A program made the position numbers and the translations under genes. From assembly GCA_023053685.1 (NCBI GenBank), contig JALIGW010000005.1, positions 24,456,001 through 24,520,000 of the forward strand: DNA of 64,000 nt. Reading direction: 5' to 3'. Positions 24,536 through 38,380 of this stretch are shown one piece after another. Origin of the DNA: Diadophis punctatus similis (taxonomy: Eukaryota > Chordata > Lepidosauria > Squamata > Dipsadidae). The notes beneath the pieces are model-generated. The model had not been told where the DNA came from, did no database searches, and was given only the letters and a program-made list of their open reading frames with translations. Numbering within the stretch: the first letter of the stretch is position 1; each line of letters begins with the position of its first letter.

Positions 24536-24662
24536 GGATTTCCCAGCCCCCCGGGTCTATAGCCTGGTACCGGGCCATGCCCATTGGGAACTAGGTCACG
24601 CAAGTAGCGGGCAAGTGCACGAAGCTCCATTTGTACAAGCAGTGGGCATGCACACACAATCA
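24536..24662. mobile_element. Probable hAT-type MITE fragment
   Basis: The left part, CAGGGATTTCCCAGCCCCC then CTGGTACCGGGCC, resembles the common squamate CAGGGATTCCCAACC elements. No matching right end or target duplication could be found. Confidence 0.4.
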
Positions 24663-25843
24663 TCCTCTCTGCATTCCACCATTGTTAATTTCTTGCCATA
24701 GGTATTACCTGCCCTCACTTCACTTTCTTTGCATTTGATGGCTTTGTCCAGTATGTCATGACATATTGCTGCTAGACAAATGGAGAAAACCCATCACATA
24801 CAGAGCCACAGTGGTTATTGCATTACATGCAAAGTCAAGAGTGCCCTGTAGAATTGCCCTGAATATCCATGAGGATTGAACTAAAGTTTGTGGAAGAGAT
24901 GCAAAAGATTCTGGAAGAAATAAGCTTTATCTTAATGATGCTTGTCTTGTCTGCACGTCTTAAATAGATTAACACATACACGATGGTTTATATATTCTGA
25001 AAAAATAGAAACATGAACGAATGTATGGATTTTTAATGTAGAGAGGTTCTATGTCCCAATGCAGAACTTTAGCTACTTGTCAATGTGTAAGGAGTAAGGA
25101 GTATTGAATATTTATAGATGTGTGAATATAAGATACTAGCAAGTGATTGGAAAACAAACAAGATATATACAAATCCTATTGAATATTGCATCTTTCTTCA
25201 AGCTTGTTCCCATATGGGTTGAAACTACAGCTCCTAAAATACATATCTGGTATTAACGCAATGTGGTTAAGGAGATTTGTTTTGAATATTTTTTTCTGTA
25301 TAATACTGATAACTAACATCTTTGTATAATTAAAAGCAAGCAAATTACATATTTGCAAAGTTGCTGTTGTTTTAGGCTAAGTAATGACTAGTATGTTGGG
25401 GAAAAAATAAAATTTTCTGTACATATCTTCTATACGTTCTAAATACCTCTAGAGATTCCTGGGAGATATGAAAGAATCCCCCCTCTAATCATCTTAAATC
25501 TGTAGTTAGATTTGCCCTGAAATTATCAAAATTTAGGGCTTGAAAACCTGAACATTCACAGGATTTAGAATTTGTGCAAGGAAGCAGAGTCCACAGCTAT
25601 GAAGTAATTTAATACGTCTGGGCCCTAAGACGACTAGATTTGGGGTGGGTGGGTTTATATAGTGAATTGTATAGTCATGGCATCAGACCCACAAGATCTT
25701 TTCTAACTAGGCTTGAGTCTAGTAGTAAGCAAGATATCCAGACTCCTTTGGATTATTAGCAGTGCTTGTAAAGAATGGGCAGGTGTAGTTCTTTAGCGGA
25801 CAGCTGCACTGCAGACTCATAAATGTTCATTCTTTATTTCTCA

Positions 25844-25903
25844 GGCAGCCTTGACAGACAAATGCATTGAGACAGCAATTTGTCAGTTGAATATACGGCT
25901 GCC
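25844..25903 (+). other. Imperfect hairpin, 60 nt
   Basis: GGCAGCC (25844-25850) pairs with GGCTGCC (25897-25903), and inside GACAAAT pairs with ATTTGTC (25877-25883). The strands between these stems are unequal in length. It has the size of a small precursor hairpin but is not a known microRNA to me. Confidence 0.2.
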
Positions 25904-26904
25904 TTTGTTTTCCTGCTAACGTAGGAGCATATGGAAAGAGGAAATAAAAAGATTCTGTTCTTTGTGCTAAATATACTATGGCTTAATCATTAATAAGAAA
26001 CAGGCCTGGCATGGTATGGGTCAAATGTTCATAAATGGACAGATTCCCCCAAAGAAATGGGGCAGAAGAGGTAGGAAGGGAGGTGCTTATAAAAGATTAA
26101 TTTAAGGTCAAGATTAGGGTTGTGAATATTTGCATTTTTCATTTACAGGAGGGAAAATCTTGTATCTGCAGCTGTATGGTAAGTGCCCCAAACACAGCAC
26201 CAGGTTCCTAAATAGTTATATTAATCCAGCAAAGAAAAAAAAGAAAAGCTCAAGTAATGCCTCTTTGTGTAACTTTTGGAACAGTAAACCCAGATCTCAA
26301 TAGGATGTTAGCCATGGCTTTGCATGAGGAATGAAATGAGCAGTACTGAAAATGGTGTACTGTGCATAATTCTTGCATTATCAAAAGTAGTCTTTGAAAT
26401 GCTAAGCGGAATATGTGAATATATGCACTTTTTTAAAAAGATGAAAAGACAGAACACTTGTAAGTGAATAAAAACAAATGTTCTATAATGTTGGGAACTT
26501 GCAAAGCAATATGTGAAGGGAATTTCTTAAACTGTAAAGAGTAGATTTTTCAGACAATATACCCAATACTGAAACTTATATTTTTGTAATATAAAAGCAC
26601 GGAAAAATATGAAAAAGGAATAGAAAAGAAATCTGTTGTATTGAATGGAAAATAGTAATATAATTTACAGTAGGTTTCAGGCTAGGATCTGGATTTTTGT
26701 AAATCAAGGTAAGAAATTTCTCTAAATTGCTGGCTTCTCAAATCACAATTCATAATGTGAATTCACTTTGAAGCTTAGCTTATTCTGCAATCTAGATAAC
26801 AAACATGCTTTAAGCAAATTATGATTTAGCATTTTACTTATCTGAAAGGACTTCATGCAATACAAAATCGAGTTTCATAATTCAAAATCCAGCTTCATAA
26901 GAGA

Positions 26905-26990
26905 AGAATGAGAAGCCACCTAGAATAGCCCACATGGCAAGATAGGTGGCAAATAAATTTAACAAATTAATAATAAATAAGCAACTTTCA
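26905..26990 (+). mobile_element. L2-like LINE tail fragment
   Basis: AGCCACCTAGAATAGCCC, then AAGATAGGTGGCAAATAAAT, then an A/T-rich tail form the typical short 3' hairpin of squamate L2-like elements. Confidence 0.65.
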
Positions 26991-27147
26991 GGAAGGAAAC
27001 CGACATTAGAAGATTAAAATGGAAAGGAAATTGGAGCAAAGTAACAAAAGGAACACCAACAGCAAAACTAATCCCCCACCAATGTTCTGAGCAAAGAGAG
27101 TTAAACAGCCATGTGTCAAAGTAGAAAATGTATTTAGTAATAAAATT

Positions 27148-27555
27148 TCAACAGCTGCAATGTGGATTATGTGGCATTAAATGTTTGGCAGAAAAGCTAG
27201 CTGCAGTCAGAACTGGTATGAAGTTAATTCTTGTCAGCAAAGATACATCTGTAGTAGTACAATAAGATGATATTATTAACGTGCCAAGTGAGGAGGCATT
27301 TGCTTGGCTTCTCCAACATCCGAGTATTTTTCTCTTGCTGATTTCACATTCTACATGAGTTCCTGTAAACCAGTCAAATATGAATGAGGCCATTGGAAGT
27401 TGACAGGGCAACAGGTGGTTGGTTATCCCACCTTTTGAATGCAGTTGACCATAAAAAAAGGGGTACATCCTAATAGTTACAAATAGATTTAGATCCTGAA
27501 TGGCAATAAAGAAAGTAGGGAAGTCATAGCCTTTAAAGTTGTGTAGTATTCCCAT
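27148..27555 (-). other. 135-codon open frame, unassigned
   Basis: This is one of the longest open frames outside the exon and the repeats. The composition is mixed, with no motif, signal sequence or repeat that I recognise. There are no splice-site or promoter cues. A chance frame or an old mobile-element piece is more likely than a gene. Confidence 0.15.
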
Positions 27556-30500
27556 TTGATTTTTTCAAAAAGTGCTAATGCAGCACCAGGGACACACCTC
27601 AACTGCATATTTTCTTGGTATCATGTGGCAGCTTAAGAAGGCAGGTGGTTGATCCTACAAAAAAACTCTGAAACAAAAGGTTGTTTGAATTGTGGACAGA
27701 TCCGAAACACCCTTTTGGAATAAAAAAAATTCCTGATAACTATGTGTTTTAACTACAGAACCAATAGGTTACCTAGATTACAAATGGCTGATGATTACTC
27801 CTAACGATGTATATTTAGTTACATTGAAAACCAGTCTTACTGTACCTGACAAGAAATCAAAAGTATTTTTTTCATTATCTCTTTATTATTTCATTTATCT
27901 AATGTAATAATTAGACATGATTTATCTATCACATCTACATGATTGCCAGTTGATTAATTATTGGGATCTCTTAACAAACTGATATATAAATTCCCCATAA
28001 TTCATCTCAAAATCCATTTCTAAAATATTTCCCCTTGAAAAAATATGATCTTAAATTTTTTAATAAAGCTTGCCAATTGTAGAAAATTGTTACATGGGCA
28101 TGCTCAAGAAATGCATAAGTCAAGCAAGATTTCATTTTCCTCAATGAGGCTCACTAAATCCCCGAAATTGTTTTGAGGCCAATCCCCATTTCATGACAGA
28201 TCTACATTCAGAAGAATCCAGTGCAATTCATAACCAGGTTAGATTTTTCTCAACTAGTAAGACTTTGTATTTCAAAGTATCTCCATTCTTAGCATTATTG
28301 TATTGCTATTATATGTCCATTGACCTTTGATTGCAATTAGGACTTATTTTATATTTGCATAGCTTGGCAGCCAAGTGACTTAACATTTGCTGTGTTAAGC
28401 AAAGTTTAAACAATACTCTCATCGTCACCAACCATCCTATGTTGGTTAACTTTCCAATCTAGACAACCATTTTTCCAAGTTTTATCAACCCCTCTAAGAA
28501 AAGGGATAAATTTGCACTTTTCTTGTTCTATGCCTTCAGTGATTTAGTCCCATTGACTATTGCTGATCATATCACTCACATACTATAACTACAAAACTAC
28601 AATACAGCATATGCCCACGAGCCAACAGACTTAGATAGTAGCTTCTTTCTCTTTTGCTTCTTCCCTTCTTGGTTCCAGGTCTCTCAGGAGTAGATAACTG
28701 CAACTATTTCCTTTGAATATTTTTTTCCATCAGCCAAATTTGCCCTGTGACTTTGTAAGACTTTATATGCACTGCAGTGTATATAAAGAATGGTTACTTG
28801 GATACTGTAGTTCTTCAAACTTCTGTTGACATGTGGGTTGAGAACTAAATCATTACAGAAAGGCAAATGTGTTGTTTGCTAGAGAAAACAAGTGTTTGTG
28901 TCATATGAAGATACTAAGCAAAAAGGTTGTATTCTTTAAAAGAGGTCAGGGATGCAGTGGAGAATGAGAGACACAACTTAAATGCTTGTGAAAATGCTGA
29001 CAGTTTCCTCTCCAAACATTGCTAGTCTGAATAGTCCTCGGTAACTCTATATTCTCTAGATGTCGTTCTATTTATTACTTGCATTTTGCCCTAGATTGTC
29101 CTGATACTGTATTTCATTTGAGTCAGCTGTCTTTTTTAAAAAAGTGCTATTGAAAAGCTTATACTCACGTATATTCTTATTGACTAATTTTATGCATTTT
29201 CCAACAGATAAATAGAGGGTCCTTGTGAAAGGCATTGCTGTAGAAGGATCTTTTTGTGCTCTCAGAATTTAGACCCCTTTTTAGTCCTACTGAATGAGAA
29301 ATGTGGAAATAAAGCAATCCTCCCCCCCCTGCAACTAGTGGTTTACAGTTCTTGCAGGCTTCTATCTTTATCACCAGGCATAGTTATAGCAAACAAGTTT
29401 AACATGTAACCTATGTGGTTGGCTGGGGACATTAGTCAATTCAGTATAATTAAGTGTGAATCACTTAACAACATTGCACAGAGATAGGTGGTTTGGCTGT
29501 GCTGAAGCCTTACATTCTGTAGTAGATGCAGAGGATACAATGAAAGAGAGATTTACAAAATGAACCTGAACTTTTGAGTCCTATTAAGTTGCTTTTTCCT
29601 TTGCTGCAGAACTCTCGAGAGTGATATGGCAGCAGAACCAAAATATGGAAAGGAGCCAATTTCAACTCAGTTTGGGTCCTGGAAGGGAATTTTTATATCA
29701 AATAACAGAACATAATTCTGGTCAGCCACTGAATTTGGCAATAATTGAATACAGTAGCAGTACTTTCATTTGCAGAATACAACTGCTTTTCTTCTTTGTT
29801 TTAGAATCCAGCTAATGGGCTATAGAGTTCTCATATTATTCAAATTTTAAATCCGTTTAGAAGACGTCTCATGCCTACCTAGATGATATCTTCTAAATAG
29901 GCAGCACACCATGTTTGTCATAGGTGTAACTCCTAAACTTCTAACTTTAGGTGTAGGGAGTGACATATCTGTATAGGATTCTCTTTTTCACATGGAGTAA
30001 TCCACTACCTCTTCCTGGAAGACTACTATAAGCTCTCAAAGCCCTTCCCATTAAGCATGGGGCTAATGTGGGCCACCCATTCATGTCAGACAAGAAGTAG
30101 TCACTCTTTTGAAAATGGCAAAATGGGTTTCTATGTTTTCTTCCTCTGACAATGTGAGAATGTGTGTGTCTTTGAGACCACCTCCACTCTCTATTCATTA
30201 TGAAAACTTTAGAGCTGAATGTGCCCCTCCTGGTGACTGTATTCCTTTAAGTAGATTTACCAGCTCCCTACACTCTTGCCTTTCTTTCACTTTCTAGCCT
30301 AATTTTTTTCTCTTTCTCCCTCCAAAATCACTCTTCTTCCCCTTTTTAAATTAATTACAGCCTTTCTTTATGCTGCTGTTGGCTTTATCAGTTCTGTGAT
30401 ATTGGCCCAGATATCTGGGCCTATCCTATTTCTGGCTGGTCTACCTTTTACTTTGGTAGCGACCCTAGGCCTGTGGTTAAGCCAAAGTAGTAGCCTCTTC

Positions 30501-30829
30501 TAAGGGAGAATCTCTCTCTCTTGCCTTTTCCCATGTCTGTTTGATGTCCTCTTGGTAAGAGGTCTGGTTTATGCAGCCAGGATGCTGGCTTATTCCTACA
30601 AAGTCTGACCTCTGCGTTGGCCAAACTCTTTTCCTTTTCTAGCCCAAACTGGTTTTCTTTTCCTGGAGCATTTACTGAACCGCTTGAGTTTAAGCCACCT
30701 CCATTTGTGTGATTGCCACCTTGTATTGAATATCCCACTTTTTAATGTATATCCCACCTTATTTTGTATGTCCCACCTTTGCCCCTGCATTGCCATGGAT
30801 TCTTTTATGTATATCTAAGTCAGTGAGCT

Positions 30830-31165
30830 CCAAAACCCAAGAGAGCCAACACAACCACACTAGCCAACACACACAAGCATTGAAAGGCTACTACTCACTG
30901 TTTACTATTTCACTTTTTCCCACTTCTACCACCCCTCCTCCTACTGCTCCTCCAACTACTACCCCTTGCAAGTCCTACTGCTGGAAAACAGTATATTTTT
31001 CTATCTGCTTTTGGCTGCTTTACTTCTACAGACAAACAGATACCAACACCAAAAGCTCTCTGCTCGGCTTTTATAGCCTACAGTTGCTGTGCTAGCAACA
31101 GAAAGTCCTTAAAGGGACAGGACCACAGCAGCACAGATACTAGCCATTTTGTAGGCAGCCTGTCT
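30830..31165 (-). promoter_or_regulatory. Possible LTR-like promoter segment with TATA box on the minus strand
   Basis: Reading leftwards, GGCTATAAAAGCCGAGCAG (31063-31081 region) is a strong TATA context preceded by CCTTTAAGGAC and followed by a T/G-rich leader. This arrangement is typical of retroelement LTRs. No coding region was identified downstream, and the limits are guesses. Confidence 0.3.
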
Positions 31166-31288
31166 TTTCACATACATCGTCCTTTTTAATCAAATAATTA
31201 TTCTTTGATTCCCCCCCCCCTTTCTATGCTACTACTGCTATCTCTGTGACCTTCCCATATTGTGATAGGATGTCAACAATGACATTTT

Positions 31289-31490
31289 GCTGTCCCACCC
31301 AAAATGTAAGAAGACAAGAAGTTTCCATAGCTTCCTAAAGAGATGTGTAATCAGATGGTAGTGGTATCACAAACATTTATTTGGAGTACATAAGTTTGCT
31401 CCAGCTAGCCTCCCTTCAATGTATTGGACCCCAATTCTTGTATATAACCACAAGATGGGGAGGCAAGTGACAATATATATATATATCATG
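31289..31490 (-). mobile_element. LTR retroelement remnant: LTR 3' part plus primer-binding-like site
   Basis: In minus orientation there is a TATA-like GGTTATATAC (31440-31449), then an AATAAA polyadenylation signal (31376-31381), then the terminal CTTACA (31305-31310), directly followed by TTTTGGGTGGGACAGC (31289-31304), which is placed as a primer-binding site would be. The LTR start was not located and no target duplication was found. No gag or pol reading frame was recognised on the left, so the element is at best a relic. Confidence 0.4.
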
Positions 31491-34400
31491 ATGCAAAATC
31501 TTGTGTTAGATATAAGGATACAAATATCTAAGGAAAGGATTTGAGTTATGATGTTACTGCATGCGTCATTTCAATGACCACAATGCCCAGAACCCGATCT
31601 GGCATAACAGAAGTATACTTGGGAACTGTAGAAGTTCAACAAATTGGTTGAAAAACACTGGTAGAAACCCAAGTTGGTTTTTCATAACTTTCAAAGCAAG
31701 ATTAATGGTCATTGGACAGAAAATGAAGGCAATCATGAAGTATTTTGTACTATATGATATAAAAATAGGTGTCGTACACAATCTGAACTGAAATATAACT
31801 CTGCTGTTGTAGTTGTCATGCCATTTAGTGGTTTTTCCCCTCAGATCCATCCATACAAATGAACATTGTTCTTATGATAAATGTTGCTAAAGCGATCCAA
31901 TTGAATAGCAATTTTCCCTAATATTTTGACAGTAGCTTTTTTCTTTTTGTGAGCTTTAAAAAAAAGCAAAACCCATACCATACGGACAGCCTTTTCTCCC
32001 TACCATCTGTTATCTGAACTAATATGAAATAGCAGCAGTCTTTTTCTCTGCTCTTTCAAGAGCTAATTGGACAATCTTCCCACCCCCACTCACTCTTGGT
32101 CTAACTTGACTATATTTCAGTTTAAAAATTACAGAAGCAGGCACTGCACACCCTTGTTCTCCCCTTTCTATTATTTGGTCTAATCTCCATCTCCTAATCG
32201 CAGCTAAAATTTATTAAGACCAAATAACTGGATTTTAAAAGTACATCTTCGGTTATTTTAAACCCTGAAATCCTGAGACCGTTTTTTTGCAAAGGTTGTT
32301 TAGAAATACTCTTTGGTAAGTACATAGACTTGAGCAAGCTGCTTGTGGAATCTAGTGTGCTATACATTTGCATTTTCCTCACTTCTCAAAATAGAAAGGC
32401 ATAAGGAGAGCAAAAGTACTGGAGGAAAAACGTAATTCATGAGTATAACACAAGGACATTTTGATATGAATGCAAATGCAAATGCAATTTCTTTGGTGTA
32501 ATGATAACAAAACCTGGAAAAGCTGCTCTGAAGCACCATCCTCGTTTTCTGTTTTAAAAGGAAATAACCTTTCATGAAACCCAGCTATTTCTGGGACAGG
32601 ATGCAAAAGCAAACATTAATTGTGTTTTATTTGCATTTTTGACAATTATTCTCCAAGGATTCTCTTGGACATTTTAGCTAAAAATGGTTCTCATTATATG
32701 TAACGATGGAAATGTTTTGCTGGAAAAAAATGCAGGAAGATTTGGCTCTCTTAATAACTCATTTATTTCAGGAACGTCTCTTCCTTTAGTCATGGAAATA
32801 AGTGTGTTTCTGTATGCCTTTCTCAACAAATCTTATCACTTCCTTCCAACTTTAATATGACTACTTCTGGGACTTTCCTAATGTGTTTTATAAGATCGGC
32901 GTCTTGCAAACTATTTCTGCTTAAGGGCTTGTCCACACCATGATGCAACAAATTTGCAATATCCAAATTGCATCTCTAACGTCATATACAAGGCTCAGGA
33001 GGTCAAAACCAGCATGCTTGCAAAGAGACTTGAGAGCACTACAGCTGGCAGAGATCAGCATATTACCATCCTAACACCTGGTTTCCATTAGTAATGTAGC
33101 TGTTCACATCTGAACTGATGCCATTCTGAACTGTCTTCAAAGGCTGTCCCATGCAGAGCTAACCTAGAGGTTACCAAAACATGGACTAAGGCTAGGCCAG
33201 GGATAGGCAATTTCTTTGGACAAGTAGGCCTATTTGGAATTTTGGAAATATGTTGACTGCTGTTACCAAAAAAAAAGCTGTTTTGGAGGTAGGGTTACTC
33301 AGAAAACACCATCAACCATAAGGCAACCTGGTGTGGTTATTTTTAACCTACCTTCCCTTTTTTTTTGTCATAAAGGCAGACATTAGACCGTTCCAAGAAT
33401 GTTTCTCAGCCTATGGAGGTAGAGATAGTAGTATCTAATACTATATTAGGTATTAATGACTTGGTTTGGAACAAGCTAGATTCAAACTTAGTTACTTTAA
33501 TATTCTTAAAAATTACTTTTGAATAGAAGGGACAGTTTGTTGGATGCCAAGGGAGATACCATCTAGTACTTTGATGTCCCTGGCCCCACACTTTCTATCC
33601 ATAGTATTCTGGTACAAGTTAACCTGTGATTCATTTCTGGCCATATTACCTGAACAACATATGCATCTAGTGTTGAGCAGTTTCCACAAACTGTAATTAG
33701 AACAGTAGGTTTCACATCCATGATGGTGGCAGTCATGACAATAAATCCAGATTTTTCAATTATCGCAGTGGAAGATTGCATTTAAAAGCAAATAGAACAA
33801 CAGTGTAATTCATTCCTCATAGACATTAGAAGGATTGTCATTGATAAGACTGAGATGAGGACTAAAATTATAAATATTTTCTTTGAAGTTTTTTAAATTA
33901 TTATTTGTTATTCCAAAGAAAACAGTTTTGCCAAAGCAGATGCAGAAGACAAATTACATCTCTGAGAGAGTGATATGCTAGCTTGCAGAAAAGAACACAG
34001 CAGGATTTGTCAAGTTAGAGTCAACATTCTTGACTTTGGTGGAGCTAATTTTCATAGCAGAGGGAAACTTTTGATATTATAAAGAGATTGGACCAAATTT
34101 TTCAGGCAAACAGGATGTTGGAAGAGTCCTGCCCTTGTTCTGCTTGACTTATGATGCTAAAAACAAGAATTGCCAGAAGAGTGGTTGTCACTGTGTATAA
34201 TTGCAGTAAAAATAAGTAAAAATTATCCATTATCATTCATGTGTCGTTCTTGTTTTTCTTCCCCTTTTCCAATTGGGGTGCATTAATGACTTATATATAA
34301 GCTAGTCACATCTATTTCATGCAGGAGTTTTGATTGTTTGGCATGTAGGCTAAATTAATCTGGCAATAAATATATTCAGTCTCATATCACCGTCTAGTAT

Positions 34401-36084
34401 ACTTGGGTTTGATTATTGTAGTGTGCAATTTGATCTGTGAGTAAAGGTACAGTTTGTACTTTGTTACTCATGTCATTCCATAATAGTACACAAGAAGGAA
34501 CAATGGCAAGACCTTTTGCTTTCTTATCTTCCAGTTCATTAATAGATTAGTTCTATCACATATCTTTAGTTGGAAAAATGAATATGAATGACTATGCCTG
34601 GACTCAATATTTGCTATGCATATACCAAAATTACTTAAATGCTAATTTTGCTTATAAGTGAAAGTCATTCATATTTTTTCATCAGGCTTATACTATTGGG
34701 AAAAAAACTGTATGAAGTTTTACCATTATTTAACTTTAGTTACAACAATTGTTTGAGCGATAATGCTGGGACTTTGAAAAATAACAATTGTAGACAGTAT
34801 CTTATCCATTCAATTTGTAATAGAATATGAGTAGAAAGGTTCCAAGGTAGTTTCTATATAAAATTACTCCTAGATTTTTTAAAAACTTCAGTTTTATTTT
34901 ATAAAATAAATTTGTTAAGCCATTTGCTTATCATTGTTAATTCTCAACAGTATTGTATAATATGAAATTATAAAAAGATATATAGCATCAATTTTTTAAA
35001 TTTAAATTTAATTTTAAAAAAAATACTTTTGTGTCCTTTAAAATTAGAATCTTTTAAAAATGTGAGTAAACATGTATCACTTCTACAATAGGATAATGAA
35101 AGTTGAACTAAGATAGATGCATAAATAGTACTTTGAAGATTTAGAGTATTTGAGCAAGAAATAACTTAGGGAAAGGGACTGTTGAAATAGCTGATTCTGT
35201 TGTCCCCAATGTATCGTCCATGTAATCCTAAGGAATTATATTGCTAAATATTGTGCAGTGTTTCTGGCCATGCCCTTAATTCAAAAGGAAGTGCATTATA
35301 GTTCTTGTTTTAGAAGTATTGCTCTTAATGAATGGCAGACCTATCAGTCTGGTTGATTTATTCCTGAACCTGAGACACCTATTTCAATCCCATATACCAA
35401 CAACCCAGTGCACATGTCAATGTAGTTCAGAGCTAGTCTTGGACTCTTGAGCTGTCTAGACAGTTTCGGGTGATAGGTCATTTAGAAAATGTTACAGAAC
35501 TGCCTGTGCCATAATTGGATTATCGTGGAAATCTGAAACCAGTTCCCTGAAGTAGTGGTCCATTTAATATCTGCTTTTTATTCCCGTTGCGATTTGAAAA
35601 AGTGGAATAATTTGCCCTTTCTTAGTGCTAGCTTTTTTAATCTCTTAGTTTGCAATCCTACTTTTCCTTACTTGGCATTAACTCCATTAAACCTGATGGG
35701 GAGTTATTTTTGAAGAGGGGAATTTACATTGCATAATTTTTCTAGGAATATTCTCGCCTTCATGGAATTGCTTTGCCGTGTTGTGTGACTAAAAATTGGA
35801 ATGAAAATCAACAAGGCCGACCTTTGTATAGAAACAAGAGCTGCCTGACATCCAAAATAGATTATGGAGAAGCTTATTTGAGATGTTGGCCACTAACTAG
35901 TAACTGCAAAGTACAGGATGAGAGATCAGTAGAAACAAAGCTAAACAAAAATAAATCAAATCTTAGTTGTTCAGGTCCTCTAGTAGTCATACCACACAGT
36001 ACTAGAAAATTGTACTAGAAGAACATAGAAAGTACTAGAACACAGAAAGCCATATGAATATAGGCTAGACAGGGAGATTTAAAA

Positions 36085-36185
36085 AAAACCCCATATTCTT
36101 GAAGAAGATAGTGGCAAACCATTTCAAATGATTGCCAAGAAAACAACTCCAAATATGTTCATGAGATCATCTGGAACCATATTCA
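36085..36185. mobile_element. Possible BovB-like or SINE tail fragment
   Basis: The words GTGGCAAACCATTTCAAATG and GCCAAGAAAAC recall the 3' region of squamate BovB-related retroposons. Short and diverged. Confidence 0.25.
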
Positions 36186-38380
36186 ACTCGTAAGGGATTT
36201 TATATTGATTCATTGGAGTCCTTTGCTGACCTGGTATTTTTATGGGAAAAAACTAACATATAAATGGAACAGCTAGCAATCTAGTTAGCAGCAGCTCCTG
36301 TGACTGTAGTGGGGTTTTTTTTTTGTTTAATTTTGTTTTGTTAGCTAAAAGATATCAACTGATCTTAAATGATGTTTTTCTTTCATCTGTATTAAAACAT
36401 TTTATATTTATTAAAACATTTATGTCACAAATTGTATATTCTGTATGCATTTGCTGTGTCCATTGCTGCAACCTATGGTTAAGATCTGTAGTGACTTCAG
36501 CCTGGAAAACATGGAAGGAAAGGAGTTGATCTTGTTGACAAGGCTGTTGCCTGTGAGTGAACTCCGTGAATATAAATATATAATGAGCACCTAATTAAAT
36601 CTAATGAGAGTTTTCATTGTAGCTCATTAAATTTAGAAGTAGACAATGTTAAATATTGGGTGGGTTTTGATATTTTTATTATTTTGTTATTGTATTGTTT
36701 TTGGCAAGCTGCTGCTTTCAATATAGTTCAAACATTCTGTGAAATCCTGTAGTAAAGATTTAAGGCTTTTCATATCCATGAATTTGTCAGTATCCTTGCA
36801 TACTGGTCGCTATAATTACAACCATATTTCAAATGGGAGTCCTCCCTAACAGAAAGTAGCTTCTTATAGTACCTAACAAGATCATGTCCTACCAGTCATT
36901 GCTGCTATAAATCAGTTATTAAGGAAACTTAATTATCAGGAGAATATCAGAATCTATGACAAGGTAGTGGTAAAGAATGTAATCTGTCACTCACAAAGAA
37001 AGCTTAATTGTTAAGAGAATATTAGAATCTATAACTAGGTTGTTCAAATAGTATATTTCAAAATTATGGTGACAGTAATTATGCCATTTCTAAAATATTA
37101 CAGATTTTGTAATATTTAGTTTCATTCCTAGAATCGCAAAAATTGTTAGACTGTCATGGAAAAAAATCTCTATAGAATAAACATATGTAAACTTTTTTCT
37201 TGTAAGAAATGGATTTATAATTCTATATCCATATATAGTCCATAATTGATAATCTAACATGTATTCCCTTAATCTTGTTTTGTTTAAAATGTCATGATTC
37301 TTGGCAATTCTTTCTTTACCAGAGATGGAGTAAAACATGAACAAAATCCTGTTTTTCCACTCCTATCTAGTTGTTTACATCATGTGGAACCATACCTGCA
37401 ATAATTTACTCTTTTAAATTTAGCCAAATTTGCAATTCTTTGAAACATATTGCTACCAACAATAATTTCTAAACTATGATACCTTTATGCTGATATATGT
37501 ATAATATGAAAGTTTTGACTTAACTGCATGAGGATTTATAAATTAGTTGGCTTACAACAAGGCATCAAAAATTATTCACCTCTGTTTTAGGGAGTAAGTA
37601 CGTTGATCAATTTTACCTGTCATGTTTCTATTAATCATTTTTGCTTGTTTTCTAATGCACCAGCAATATCGTAAAGAACATGGTCTTCCCAAAATTATAT
37701 TAGCACTCTGAGATTAGGAAGAAGGTTCTTCCATTTTTAGTGTAGGTATCGACAGCAGTTTTTTTTAGAGTTGTTGAAGTAATATTGTAGAGCGATATTC
37801 ATACACATAGTCATTTTTGTGTCTGCCTTCTGCCCAAAATTTTACAATTCATATAATCTTGAATTATAGTTTTCAAAACCAGCAAATTAAGACCCACTTC
37901 TACTTTAGGTATTTATGCCATGTATATTCAGCAAATGTATCTGAAGCAGTTATTTGTAATGAACATTGCAGTGACTTTCATCCAAAACTGGAGCAGTTCT
38001 AAAACAGAATCAAAAGTGTATTATATAAGCTACTTAAATATATATTTTTATGTGCAAGTAATTCTTTTAAAAAACCTTTTCTTTAGGAGTTAAATGACCA
38101 GACTGCTAATTGCTTAAATTATATTGAAGACATTTAATTGACTTAATCTATAGTTGTAACTACTTATTAATAAATTCTGAAAATATTTTTCCTATGTAGT
38201 ATATCACACTCTCTCACATATTGTTCATATAGTTATAATGGAAGCTTAGTGTCATGGTAGAAGTAAAAAAGAAATTTAGGTTATTACTACTCAGAAGTAA
38301 TAATCTTCATTCATTAAAATTTAGGGCATGTTATCAGTAAATGTTAAAAATAGTGTTTGTGAAATGTTTATGGTGTAGAG

